Source: Trametopsis cervina (Eukaryota; Basidiomycota; Agaricomycetes; Polyporales; Irpicaceae). From it: DNA of 64,000 nucleotides. The position numbers and the translations under genes are program-made. Location: NCBI GenBank assembly GCA_022385755.1, contig MU278353.1, forward strand, positions 513,712 through 577,711, given 5' to 3'. Below the pieces are notes generated by a model. That model ran no database searches, was not told the DNA's origin, and saw nothing but the letters and a program-made list of their open reading frames with translations. This document shows positions 1-10,548 of the stretch, piece after piece (the first letter of the stretch is position 1; each line of letters opens with the position of its first letter).

Positions 1-168
1 TGGAATATAATACGCTACTCACGTGACTGAATTGCAGAAGCATACCGTGCGATTATCGCAGCTTGACTGGCTGATAAAGCCTGTTGATCGCTCTTCCAGA
101 TCACCGAACGTACGCCATGATCTACCATGACTAAGGTGCTACCAGCTACGATCCCCAGAGGTTGTGCA

Positions 169-175
169 TATAAAG
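169..175 (+). promoter_or_regulatory. TATA box of the first gene
   Basis: TATAAAG lies about 75-80 bp before the ATG at 249. The same spacing is seen at the peroxidase genes further right, so it is a likely core promoter. Confidence 0.5.
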
Positions 176-248
176 CACAACCGATTCACTGGTCTTTCTC
201 TCACCACTCGACCTTGAACCCTTCAACTCTCGCCCATCTCTATCAATC

Positions 249-1046
249 ATGCCTGTTCTCGAAATTGTGATTGCCAACTCCAGCGATGCGTATCGCAAGG
301 AAGGCTCCAAGGTCGTTGACCCTGCCGCGGCTATTGTAGCCAAGACCGAGGGACATCTTGCGTACGTATGCTCCCCTACTAAACGACTAGCGGGCTCATG
401 TCGTTGTCTGACATGACTTTACTGATGTAGTTCCTACTCTGGTGACGAAATCCAGGACAAAAACCACTACTACCTCGTCGTCGGTAAGTAAACTATCACC
501 GCTCGCAATATCTCCTGGCTCACCACCACACACGCAGCCTGGGAAACCCATGAGCACCATCTTGCTCTGATCAACGACAAGGAAGTGTACCCAGGTCTCG
601 GCGCCGCTCTCTTCCAGGGCATTACAGAGATCCACCAGATGCAGCACATCAAGGTCGACGACGGGTACCCAGCACTCGAAAGTCCGATTGCTGAGTTCAC
701 CTTCTACACTTTGCGCCCGGAAACCGACCGCGCAAAATTCGCCGAGCTCGTTGCCGAGTTCTACAATGTTGCCTCCAACTTGGAGGGCGTCGCAAAGGGC
801 GGCCAGGCGCCGTTCATCGAAGATGAGAGGAAATGGGCAGTCCTGTTGGGCTTCAAAAGCCTCGAGGTACGTATCAAATGCCCGAGTCTAGAGTGCCAGT
901 GGCTGTGAGCTGACCCATGACCGCACCTCGTTTAGGAAGAGAAGAGGCTCGCAACAGACCCCAAGATCACCCAGCTCGCCAGTCAGCTCAGCGCACTCGC
1001 AGATGCCACTACAACCCATGTCGTATTCCGTAAGCACGACAAATAG
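249..1046 (+). CDS. Small dimeric alpha/beta-barrel-like protein, hypothetical
   Basis: Four exons join in frame. Exon 1 runs from 249 and ends at a gtacgt donor near 361. A short exon reads SYSGDEIQDKNHYYLVV, the main exon begins AWETHEHH near 540, and the last begins EEKRLATD near 937, after a gtacgt...tttag intron. The product is about 200 residues with no signal peptide or membrane segment. The pattern, with a VLEIVIAN strand at the N-terminus, a later EFTFYTLRPETDRAKFAELV half and a final THVVFRKHDK strand, suggests two alpha+beta half-barrels. This resembles the ABM/stress-responsive dimeric barrel superfamily. The fold is inferred from the pattern; no catalytic residue is recognised and no function is claimed. 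The ATG at 249 is the first one after the TATA box and begins the conserved-looking strand. Confidence 0.75.
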
Positions 1047-1280
1047 GCATGTATCCATCATTCGGGCTTGAGCATATGTGATGGGTGAAGTGAAATATCA
1101 AGTGTACTACATATGTAACTCAATGAAACAAAGCTTTTCACGGCTAGCTTGACGTGTGATTACCTGAACGTGCCTAGCGATACAATGCGATCTATTACAG
1201 AGCATACATGTCAGGCTGAACATATTTAACGAATCAATACATGTCGACTAATACCAAAGCAAAATAACGTCACCACAAGT

Positions 1281-3723
1281 TCACCACTCAGATGATCGAT
1301 ATGCGAATAAGTCGAGATCATCCGACGACGGTTCATTCGCCTCCATAGCGCCAAGATGAATATTGCGAGCCTCCACAGGTTTCCGCGGTAGGGCAAGGAC
1401 AGCCGGACGCTTTTGTGGGCGGGGAACCACTGGAAGTCCTTGGGCTGAATCACCGTAAGTTCCTGGCTTCTCTTGAGCATGCAGGACAATGCGATTAGAT
1501 CTAGCGTCAGCGAGTACCGAGGTGAAACCGGATTGTCGGCGTTCCGTCTTCACCTTCAACTTCGGAACCGAGTTGGGAGCTCGCGCCTCCCTCTCCTCTT
1601 CTCCCTTGATGTTCTCCTGCTCATCATGAGGTGTTGTCAGCCTCGAAGACGTCACGGATCTCCGCGGTGACAATGATAACGACATTCTAGACGAGCGCGA
1701 AGTGGCGTATGCACTGGACAGCGAGCTATTGCTAGACACAGACGGGGCGCGTTTACGGGAAGGCGTTTCGTACACTCGCGGCCGTTTGGAGACGTGGTCG
1801 TTCAACATTTGGGTGATATCATGGGCTTCGTTGTCCGGTTCCGTGTCTCGCGGTCTTTTTGCTGTCAGACGCGATTTCTTGACCGGTAGCGGCGTCTTCT
1901 GCACCCAACACCCAACGAGCTCTTCCCATCGAAATTCGGAGCCCTTGATAGCAGAAGCAGCCTTGCTCGGGGTCTGGTCCACGCGCGAGCTAGTCTTCTG
2001 ATCACAGTCGTCATAGTATTTCTTTTCCGCTGCCTCAATATTCTTCACGATCCTCTTTCGGAGCCGCTCCAATTCATCTGCGAATGCGCTCCGATGCAGA
2101 TTGGTATTGTAATGTGTCCCTATCTCCGGACACAAATCCTCAACATGCGCCAGAGCGTTCGACCAGAACCACGCCTCAAGAAGGTATAATTGTTTCGTGT
2201 GTAAGAGAAGACCCCACCGACATAAGAGTTGAACGCTAGGGGTCGCCTGCGCGGATGTTAGAGCGTAGCTCCCACTGTCTTCTTTTGAGATGTTAGAAAG
2301 GGTGATGGATGTGACGGGGTTAAACGTGTCGACATCTGGGCTGCGATATTCGCGGAGGATGGATAAAAGCGCGTCTGCGTCCTGTTTGCACAGGACGGAA
2401 TAATGGGAAGATGAACAACATAGTACAGTGAGGGAGAGGAGCGCATCCGCGACGGCTTTGCAAGCGGTTGAATGCTCGTTCTGTTTATGAAGCCCTGCTG
2501 CCTGAGCTGATGTTAATAGTTTGGTGATAGCCAGGAATTCTTGGTGAGCTTCAGTGTCATCTTCCACCACGTTGCTTGTGTTTATTAAACGTTCGCAGAG
2601 CATCTCCAGCCATTTCGCAAGCCGGTCGCGAACTAGTGTATGGTCGGAATCCTCCCGTTCTTTGCCTTTCGTAGTTGGCCGGAGCGTAGACACATCATGG
2701 ACCAGAGCGGAGCACAGAATAATAAATGATTCAAAGTCATGGGAGCGGAATCGACGTGCAAGGCGAACTATAGCCTTGCAATCCCATATGCCGGTGACGA
2801 GGTGAGAGGGGCCTGCCTGTAGCACCTGGCGCACGATGAATGCAAATGCACGGTCATTGATCACGTTAGCCTTGCAGAACCGATCCCTCAGACTTGTCAA
2901 ATAGGCCGAGTGGACCGAGAGGGTCATTGAAAGAGAGCCCTCGCCACCCGCAGGAGAGGTAGGCATCGGTGTACAGGCGACTTCCAGAAGGCGGCATAAG
3001 AGCGATTTGGACTCGCTTATGAGCCCATACGATAGCGTGAGATCCAGCAGGAGTGAATACACAGTATGATTGCTTGGACAAGTTGACAGCACAATGGTGA
3101 GAGCATGTGAAATTATGGTGTGTCTAAATAGCAGAGACACATTATATTAGAATAGACATTCGGCCGTATAAGCAGAGAACGTACTTTCGGTGATGCTCCG
3201 GAACAGCTTCATAATACTCGTTCACTATATCCAGATCATCCTCTTCCGCGGCATCATCATCTTCTCTCCCATCTTTGGTCAGCTCTACCTGCTCCTCGAT
3301 ATGCTCACCTAGTACTGACGCACAAAAGGCGGACAGTCGGCGAATGCGGTCCTGGCCTACGACTGGGGCAGAGGCTGGCTTACGATGGCCAGGGGAAGAG
3401 CCGTGAACGGCCTGTAAAACATTCCTGAACGCGTCTCGCACATCGTAGAGCATCTTTGAAAGCTGTATATTCGCGCGACTTGCCCGATCCAAATGGGAGA
3501 GCGCGCGGAGCTTCTCAGGGGGAGGAATGATGGCCAAAGGCTGTTCATGTTCACGAGAAAGTGTATCGCGTCGGGTTACGTTCGCTGTTTGACTCCCCGA
3601 CCCGTGGCTGCGACCAGAGGATGGAGAAGAGGATGCCGCCAGGACGTTGCATTTTAACCGCAGTGGCCGCAAGAGACGTGAGATGCGAGAGGTGGTATAA
3701 TCCAAACTAGATGACTTGGTCAT
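1281..3723 (-). CDS. Conserved-looking hypothetical protein, probably nuclear
   Basis: Two exons on the minus strand are joined by a 61-bp GT-AG intron at 3124-3184. The join makes ...EHHRK|HTIISHALTIVLS and yields about 790 residues. Residues 1-60 are basic and serine-rich. An acidic stretch (DGREDDDAAEEDDLDIVNEY) precedes a long helical middle with repeated leucine-rich helices, such as TVYSLLLDLTLSYGLISESK. The last 200 residues are low-complexity and basic, with nuclear-localisation-like clusters (KKSRLTAKRPRD, SKRPRVYETPSRKR). The helical middle could be a HEAT/ARM-like solenoid, but this is only an impression. I do not recognise the family. It is divergent from the queuosine-salvage gene, with 345 bp between the two starts. 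Confidence 0.7.
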
Positions 3724-4068
3724 TTAGGACCCAAGTAGGTATCTGGGGTATCGCAGAATAAACAAGCAAAAGAAATGGGTATCGCCTCGCCCAAACGAGT
3801 GCGAGTGCGAGTGAGTTGATCACGGGTAGAGTTCGGTTCGGTTCAGTGACGCGTTCGGTTCGATTTAGGTACACGATAGGCATTGATCAGGGCAAGATCG
3901 CGCCGTGCTGCCAGTGTAACTCACGCTCAACCGTCAGCGATTCTGAAGTAAGAATCATTTCCTCTGAGTAATACACACCTAACCGAATCTCGTAGGCGTG
4001 AATCGGCCACCTTCAAGTACGTTCTCCCTGTCTAGTGTGGCATCTCCAGCTGACACATGTTTCACAGG
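3724..4068. promoter_or_regulatory. Divergent promoter region with short direct repeats
   Basis: This 345-bp gap separates two divergently transcribed genes. It holds GAGTGC-type repeats near 3797-3815 and repeated GTTCGGTTCG-like units near 3830-3866. A GT-AG pair at about 4018-4067 just before the ATG at 4069 suggests a 5' UTR intron for the right-hand gene. No TATA box is evident on either side. Confidence 0.4.
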
Positions 4069-5596
4069 ATGTCTAGTAGCAATCAGACACCCCTGCCTCC
4101 CAGTGGAAGGTACATACAGTCTGTTCGCGAATCTTCCAAGGCTCTGCGTGAAAGGGCCAACATCACGGTAAGCATCTTTTCCGCTGTAACATCGCCCGTA
4201 GTAGGTCTAGCCTCCCTGGCGTGAAATTATATTCATGATCGCAGCTCAAGAAGACACTGCCGTCAACATGGGAGCCGTTATCCGTAATACGCATATCATG
4301 CTAATATACTGTTTAGGTCAGTACTGAGTCCATTAAACGGCTGTTATTCTCTCCATCATTCACAACCACTTTCGAACGGCTACGAGTTGCACATGGCATG
4401 GCGCTACCGCTCAACTTCCCTTCTGTGGCTTACGAGCTGAACGTGCTATCTCTCCTGTCTCTACTCAATTTCGCGTCTGGATATCGGGTTCCTCTCCACG
4501 AGGCAACGGGACGTGGTGCCTTCGATTCAATCCGAGCGTTCATCTTCTCGTTATACATCTCCACATCTGTCGGTGGCGATGATGACCTACTTTCTGCCCG
4601 CGGTATGCGAACCATAACAGAGGGAAAGGTCGCCGACCTTATGGGCGTGGCTGATAAGATCCATACGGAGAAACCTCACCCTACTTTGCCAGCGGTCAAC
4701 ATCGGGGAACTTGGTGGCCCGGTGTGGGAGGTGGTACAGCTCATCACGAAAGCTATGAAGGAGACCGGTGATGTCCTTTTCAATAGCGGATACCATGATC
4801 TTGGATCGTTCGTACTTGAGGCGCTGAAGGAAGGAGAGAAGGCCAAAAATAAGACAGACATCGTTAATGCGGAATGCGAAGTGATTGTGGAGAGGGTAAG
4901 CATCCAGATTAGCAGACGCGCGCAGGCGTTTCTCAGGCTGATTATCATCTAGCTTGTTAAAGCTATCCCAGCGTTCCAAGATATGGGTGTCGTTGAAGGC
5001 CAACGTATGTGATTTCTCTCATATTCTCGATATCTCGTTAATATCATGAGCTAGCCGTCTACTGTTTCAAGAAAGCCATGCTTACCCTTCATGCTATTGC
5101 CCTTCGCTTTGGCGCAAGTCCCAATCCGCCCATACCGATCCCAAGGACGGACAATTTGCCGGTGTTCTCAGATAACGTGATACCGTCACTACTGGTGCAT
5201 TTAGGTGTCCTTGACCTTTCCACGTCCATACCTTCCTTAAAGCTGGCTTCGCTATTCCCCGAGGCCAACACAAAGGATACGCTGGATGCACTACTAGCTC
5301 TAGCTCCGCCGCCTCCGCCGACGAAACCAAAATCAATACCGAAAGAGGGTCCTCTTCTCACTGCAGAGCAGGCATTCACTCTTCGCGCATCCGCGATCGA
5401 TGCATGTGAATTGATAGTTAAAACGGCCAGGAATCTGCAGAGTGACGAACTGATTAGGCCTGATGGCACCGATGTCAGCTGGCTGAAGAAAATCACATTG
5501 CCAGAATTGGACGCATGGATTTGGTCCGTAGCGAAGGACCGTGCAGACTATCGCGCGCTAGAGCGATTTGCGCAGAAAGGTACGACATACTTTTGA
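4069..5596 (+). CDS. Queuosine salvage protein (queuosine 5'-phosphate N-glycosylase/hydrolase family)
   Basis: This family (Q_salvage, formerly DUF2419; human QNG1) releases queuine from queuosine nucleotides so that it can be put into tRNA anticodons. The chain starts MSSSNQTPLPPSGRYIQSV, and the large exon from about 4317 contains NFPSVAYELNVLSLLSLLNFASGYR. Two short introns follow near 4895-4951 and 5006-5053. The last exon reads PVYCFKKAMLTLHAIALRFG, then VFSDNVIPSLLVHLGVL, and ends LPELDAWIWSVAKDRADYRALERFAQKGTTYF. The FKKA segment, the DN-IPxLLxxLGVL segment and the DAWIW...YRxLER ending are the family's recognisable landmarks. Expected length is about 370 residues. The second exon boundary (4168-4316) is uncertain: a small extra exon near 4245-4280 is possible. 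The AIM41-like gene follows on the same strand 284 bp downstream. Confidence 0.82.
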
Positions 5597-5880
5597 GTAC
5601 CCCGCAGGCACACGCCCTTCGCCGCGTGTAGGCCGCACATCAAGTTCAATAGGTCCATGTAGACATCTCCAGGACATGTATCAAAATTTGTATTTCGCTT
5701 GTTGAGTGTGCGACGCGGCTCGGGTATCTGTCACGGCGAACCACGTCGCTTACTATCTTCGGTCAAGAAGTTCTTATGGGCGCCAGTGTAACGCATATCC
5801 TCACTCTTTGACTTCCACCACCCTCAGAAAAGTTCTGGTACCCTCATTGCTTGCTAAGCTCGCCGTGTTATCAGAAAGCA

Positions 5881-6719
5881 ATGGCAGCCGTGAGGATGTT
5901 CGATTTGATGCGGCCTCTGCGCTTTCAGAACCAGATGCGTGTTGGTCTCGCAATGACACGTCGAAGGTATAGCACTCCGGGTGCGGTCGAGGGTACGCGT
6001 AGCCGAGTCCCCCATACGCATGCATCAATACAAACATCGCACACACTATACAGATATCAGAAAACGCCTGACCGATGAGCTCAAGACTGCCATGAAGGTA
6101 CCTCTCACGTGTCTATCCCGCCAACACAGTTGACTAAACACATTGCATTGGTAGGCCAGAGACAGCGCCAAATCCACCACCATTCGCGTAAGTTTGCTAC
6201 TCATTGTTTCCCACTAGCATGTCTTCGGCCTCATATTAGCTCTTCCCCGGGCAGGCGATTCTCTCTGAAGTATATTCTTCCGACAAAACGCAGGCCCAGC
6301 TACTACCGCCTTCGGCCATTGTATCCATCATCCGAAAGGCAGCATCACGTCGAGTACGTTTACCGCCGAGCCCATGCGCGCTTTTCCTCTTGATGGAATC
6401 CCCCTTCCAACGCTCAATTATTCACGTTTCGTTGTAGATTGATGCCGCATCAGAGTTCGACAAAGGCGGACGACCTGAGCTAGCCGAGAAGGAACGCAAG
6501 GAAGCAGATTTGCTCCAAGATTTCCTTCCCGCGTTGCTGGAAGAAGCCGACATTGACCGGGTGCTTCACGAAATCATCGCTGAGCAACAAACAGCCCCGA
6601 ATGACAAAAAGGCTATGGGAATGCTGTTCAAAGCGTTTTACGCCAAGGTGGATAAGTCACTGGTGGACTCTGACCTTGTCAAAAGTAGAGCGGAGGCTCT
6701 TGTTGCCGCCCGCACGTGA
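5881..6719 (+). CDS. GatB/YqeY-domain protein, AIM41-like, mitochondrial
   Basis: Five exons assemble without a frame break. Exon 1 (5881-5980) is basic and Arg-rich (MAAVRMFDLMRPLRFQNQ...), like a mitochondrial targeting peptide. The others are 6054-6097 (DIRKRLTDELKTAMK), about 6155-6188 (ARDSAKSTTIR), one beginning AILSEVYSSDKTQAQLLPPS near 6254, and the last beginning IDAASEFDKGGRPELAEKER. The order DELKTAMK, K-R-xxxxxxR-xILSEV, then RPELAEKERKEADLLQDFLP is typical of the YqeY/AIM41 family, related to the tail domain of tRNA amidotransferase GatB. The protein is about 190 residues, a normal family length. ATG 5881 is chosen for its A at -3 and the targeting-like N-terminus. Yeast Aim41 is mitochondrial and its exact role is poorly known. 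Confidence 0.82.
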
Positions 6720-6817
6720 GGCACACAAATAAAGCTACAAACATATTTCTCCTTTGCAGGATTTTAATCATATAATACATCCGTACTCACACACCCAAAC
6801 ATGATGAATTGCTACGT

Positions 6818-9800
6818 TCAATCTAGAATATCCATCTGTCGAGCCTGTCTACTGACTGATGATGATGATGATGATGATGATGACGGTTGAGGCTCAGCAG
6901 GAGTATTATTGTCTGTGCTGACTCCTTTCCCCTTTTCCGTGGTTGTAAGTTGAGATGTAGTGTCGACCTGTCGAGCTGATCCGCCGCTACCTTCTGCATT
7001 CAAGTCCTGTCCGGGCGGCAACACGCTTCTCATCCTGTGGAGTTCAATAATGCATCTCCACAACGTGCCAGACACACCCTCCAGAACCTTCAGCCTCTCA
7101 TCTATTGCATCCCGTGTTAGCCGATCCAATCTCGTTAACTGCTCCTCGGAGAGTATCGCAGGAAGCTGGGAGAGCGGTTCACGGGGAACATCAGACTGTC
7201 GCGCAGAGGTAAGCACGGGCGGTGGACGCGCAGAAGCAGGTTGTGCAAAGCCAGGGGCTCCGTGAGGTTGAACCGCCGATCCATTGACCCCTTGCTGGCC
7301 AGGCTGAGGAAGAGGGATTGCAACAGGGGCTTGTTGCCAAGGGTACAGGGGCGCCCGCACTTGTTGGGCATGTTGTAGGGGGTCCCACAGAGGAATGAGG
7401 GGTGGAGCTTGTGCTCGGGGATTCGCAGCAGCTGCTGGAGGTGGTGCGGTCGTGGGGGTAGGCTGTGGGGGAGACGTCGCCGTTGAGGGCACGGGTTGGG
7501 GCGCCTCCGAGGGTCGCGATGATGAAGCGTCCGGAGACCCGTTTGAGGGATCAGACACAGCGCCGTTCGGTGGTGCCGTCGTGTTAGTCGCCTCGGCGGG
7601 CCGAGACTCGCTAGCCCGTGTACCTGGAGTGTTCTGCGACGAATTGAACCTGCGTAGAGCGGCGAGGGCGGCTGCTTCGCGAGGGGAGGGAGTACTTGCT
7701 TCCGCTATAGGCTCACCTGAGGGTCGGGTCTCGGCTGCTGTCGGTGTAGACTCTGCAGCAGGCGCGGGTGTTACAGCAGAGCCGGAGGATTCTGGCGCGG
7801 AAGGCGACGTTTGACTCGCTGCTGGCTGCTGCGCTTGTTGGACAGGTGGTTGTTGACCCTGGTGGACATCTTGAGCGTCCGGAGCGAAAGGATACCATAC
7901 CCCTCCGGGACCGTAGAATCCTCGGTATACTGGTGGCGGCTGAAGTTGCTGAAGCTGCTGGGGAGGGATTGGTGGGTAAGCGTAGGGCGGGTACGCATAC
8001 CCCAGCGGAGGTTGGCCCTGCGGTCCCCATCCGGCGTTGGCGGGGATTTGAGGCTGGGCCTGCGGTCCTGCGGGTACGAATTGAGGAGGTACGGGGGCGT
8101 TTGCGAACTGTCCCGGAATAAGTGGCGGTGGCACTAGGAAACCCATTACGCGACCAAACCAGCCGCCGCCGTTAATCGGTGCGGGCGGTTGTGGTTGTTG
8201 TTGACCGGCTACGGGAGGAGCTTGTGGCGCTACGTTAGGTGGTTGTTGACCTGGAGGGCGAGCGGCTCGCTGCCCTGCTTGTGCGTTATTTCCAGTGGGC
8301 TGATCAGTCTCTAACACGGTGCGGCGGCTAGAAAGACGGCGTTCAGTAAGCTAGCTCGCCACGCCTCACGAAGAATGCAAAGATGAGTAAAATACCGCAG
8401 AAAACACTACTAACCATGTTGGGCAGCTTTGCTGTCTCTCCAACCATGACCGCAGGCATTGGAAATGGAAAATATGTCCGCATGGAAGCTTCTTGGGTGT
8501 CACGTTGGGACCGTCCTGGACCTGCTGAGCATTTGGCGCGTTGTTCGGCGGGTTGCCGTTCTCGGAATGGTTCTGATCATTAGTCGCAGCGATCAACTCG
8601 TCACGGCAGATGATACAAGTGCGGTCAGACATCGCCCGCAACTCCTCTTCTGTGGCATTCGGATACCGACGATCCATATCGCGCGTGGCATTGTGATACC
8701 GCACAAGGGCGCGTAGACGGGTAATGAATGAGCGAGCGGTCAGATACACATCTCGGATGATGTTCAACGGCAATCCGTAGAAGGTGAGGACAACCGCAAA
8801 GAAGGTGAGGTAAGTTGCGAGCTTGAGGAAATCTGTTGGAAAAACTATCCGTCAGTATCTGACAGAGACATCCCGAGAAGAGCGCTGACCAGTCACAAGC
8901 TCGATGTAGAATATGTACATGCTCTTGTTATCCCATGCGGGCGCATTCGCGCCACCTCGTGTGCTTGCACGCCTCAGCTCAAAAGTAGACAGTATGTATC
9001 GCGCCATTGAGTTCAAGGCGCTGGCAGTTAATATCGCGTACTGCAAAGACGCTTAGAATAAGCCGTCATAGCGGTGTTTTTGCACCCACCTCGTTCGCAA
9101 ATAGAACCGCGCCGCCAACGCCACTAGACAGCGTGCTATCGATCGCTACGAAGAGCATTACGATGTCAACCAACCACAATATGAGAAAGAGGGAGTGCAG
9201 CCGAATATGGAATAACGTAGGCGGTCCTGGGTAGGGTACCTGGTCCATCTACATGCAGGAACGGTCAGTTCTGTGCAAATTCACTTCGGGAGAAAAGCGG
9301 ATGCCCCCAATTCTGTACGAGCCGGCCGAGTGGCCAACCGCAATGTGCATGGTATAGGCAATCCCCCAATGCCACATGTTTCTAATGGTAAGAATAGACG
9401 CACCGATTCCACCCGATCCCCCAAAAGCCAGTGAAAGCATTTGATGAACAGCAGGAAGCCGAACATGATGACGAAGGGTATGTCAAAGTCGTCCCGGAAT
9501 ATTGTAAACGCCAAGAGGGACTCGGTGACAAACATCCATGTCTGGTCGTAGAGACGCTGAAGGAACACACTTTAAGTGGTGCAGAGGTAATACAAAACAA
9601 GTTGTATTCACCTCGACCTCACGCGGTTGCAAAGGACCAAAGAAGATACGCTGGAGGATGCTGCCAGACACCAAGGCGACTATGAAGCCGAAGTTGGCTA
9701 GAACCTATGCGGGGTCACTGGTTGCACGGCGAGGCAAGACTAAGTCACACGCACTAGAAGGCTACGACCGCTACGAGAGAGGTACACCGCCACAGAGTAG

Positions 9801-9943
9801 AAGTTGCTGTAGTTCTTGCATGCATTGGCGATCGTTGCAGCGGTGGCTGCGGTGCTGAGCAGACCATACCAGAGGATCCTGTTCGAAGTAAACACATACG
9901 TGACTGGCTGGAGCCGCCGGCGGATAAGACCGTCCATGTCCAT
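6818..9943 (-). CDS. HRD1: ERAD E3 ubiquitin ligase HRD1 (synoviolin family), long Pro-rich tail
   Basis: HRD1 sits in the ER membrane and ubiquitinates misfolded proteins after retrotranslocation. The minus-strand gene starts at 9943 (MDMDGLIRRRLQPVTYVF). Several membrane-spanning exons lie between 9940 and 8800. Next comes LPLNIIRDVYLTARSFITRLRALVRYHNATRDMDRRYPNAT, then the RING-H2 finger: CIICRDEL ... LPCGHIFHFQCLRSWLERQQSCPT|CRRTVL. Its last cysteine is created by splicing from 8414 to about 8329. After the RING the protein has about 490 residues rich in Pro, Gln, Ala and Ser, ending PSSSSSSSSSVSRQARQMDILD. Exact joins of the N-terminal membrane exons were not resolved. It is divergent from the amidohydrolase-3 gene. 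Confidence 0.88.
6856..6885. repeat. Trinucleotide (GAT/ATC) microsatellite in the HRD1 C-terminus
   Basis: A run of about nine GAT/TGA-type triplets encodes the poly-serine stretch near the end of HRD1 on the minus strand. The in-frame triplet length would tolerate copy-number change. Confidence 0.85.
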
Positions 9944-10548
9944 GTTCTAACGACCCTGTGTACGCAATGCGAAAGGAAGGAGGGAAGGGTGCGGCTGCTC
10001 ACAGTGGCTTATGGACAACCTCAGTGAACCTTTCACGCGACGTGGCCTTACCGTTGGGCGTCTGTTGGTTACATCACAAAGCGAGCGCCCGGTATTTAGA
10101 CGCCGTATCAGGGGGCGCCTACTTAGGGGCGAGCAGTGCAACATACGACCGCTCTTTCAGCTGAATGATAATGCGAAAGAAGCACCCCAATAATCATCAG
10201 ACAACCAGTCCCAAACAAGAAATTTTGGTCTTGTTCCACAGGAATGAGAGCATATGCTAGCAGCCGTTGCGAGCAGGGAGAGGCGCTTTTGGGTACCCAG
10301 CGCTTTTCTTGTCTCGCGGGAGAACAAGATCTTCGATCTGAATGTGACACTCTGCGGCGGCCTTGTGTGCAAGGCTTTTACGGTGTCCTCCATCTCGCGA
10401 GAACATGCAAAATATTTCCCGTCGGATCTGGCACACTTTTTCCAGCGTGTTTTCGTAATCCGACAATTAAAGCCATTCTCATGACTGCAGACCTCTACGT
10501 ATAAAAGGGGTCCCTCGCTACAACGATGTCCCCAAGATCATTACTGCC
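9944..10548. promoter_or_regulatory. Divergent intergenic region with TATA box for the right-hand gene
   Basis: This region separates the HRD1 start (-) from the amidohydrolase-3 start (+). TATAAAAG at 10500-10507 lies 42-49 bp before the ATG at 10549, implying a very short 5' UTR. No further coding sequence is seen. Confidence 0.5.
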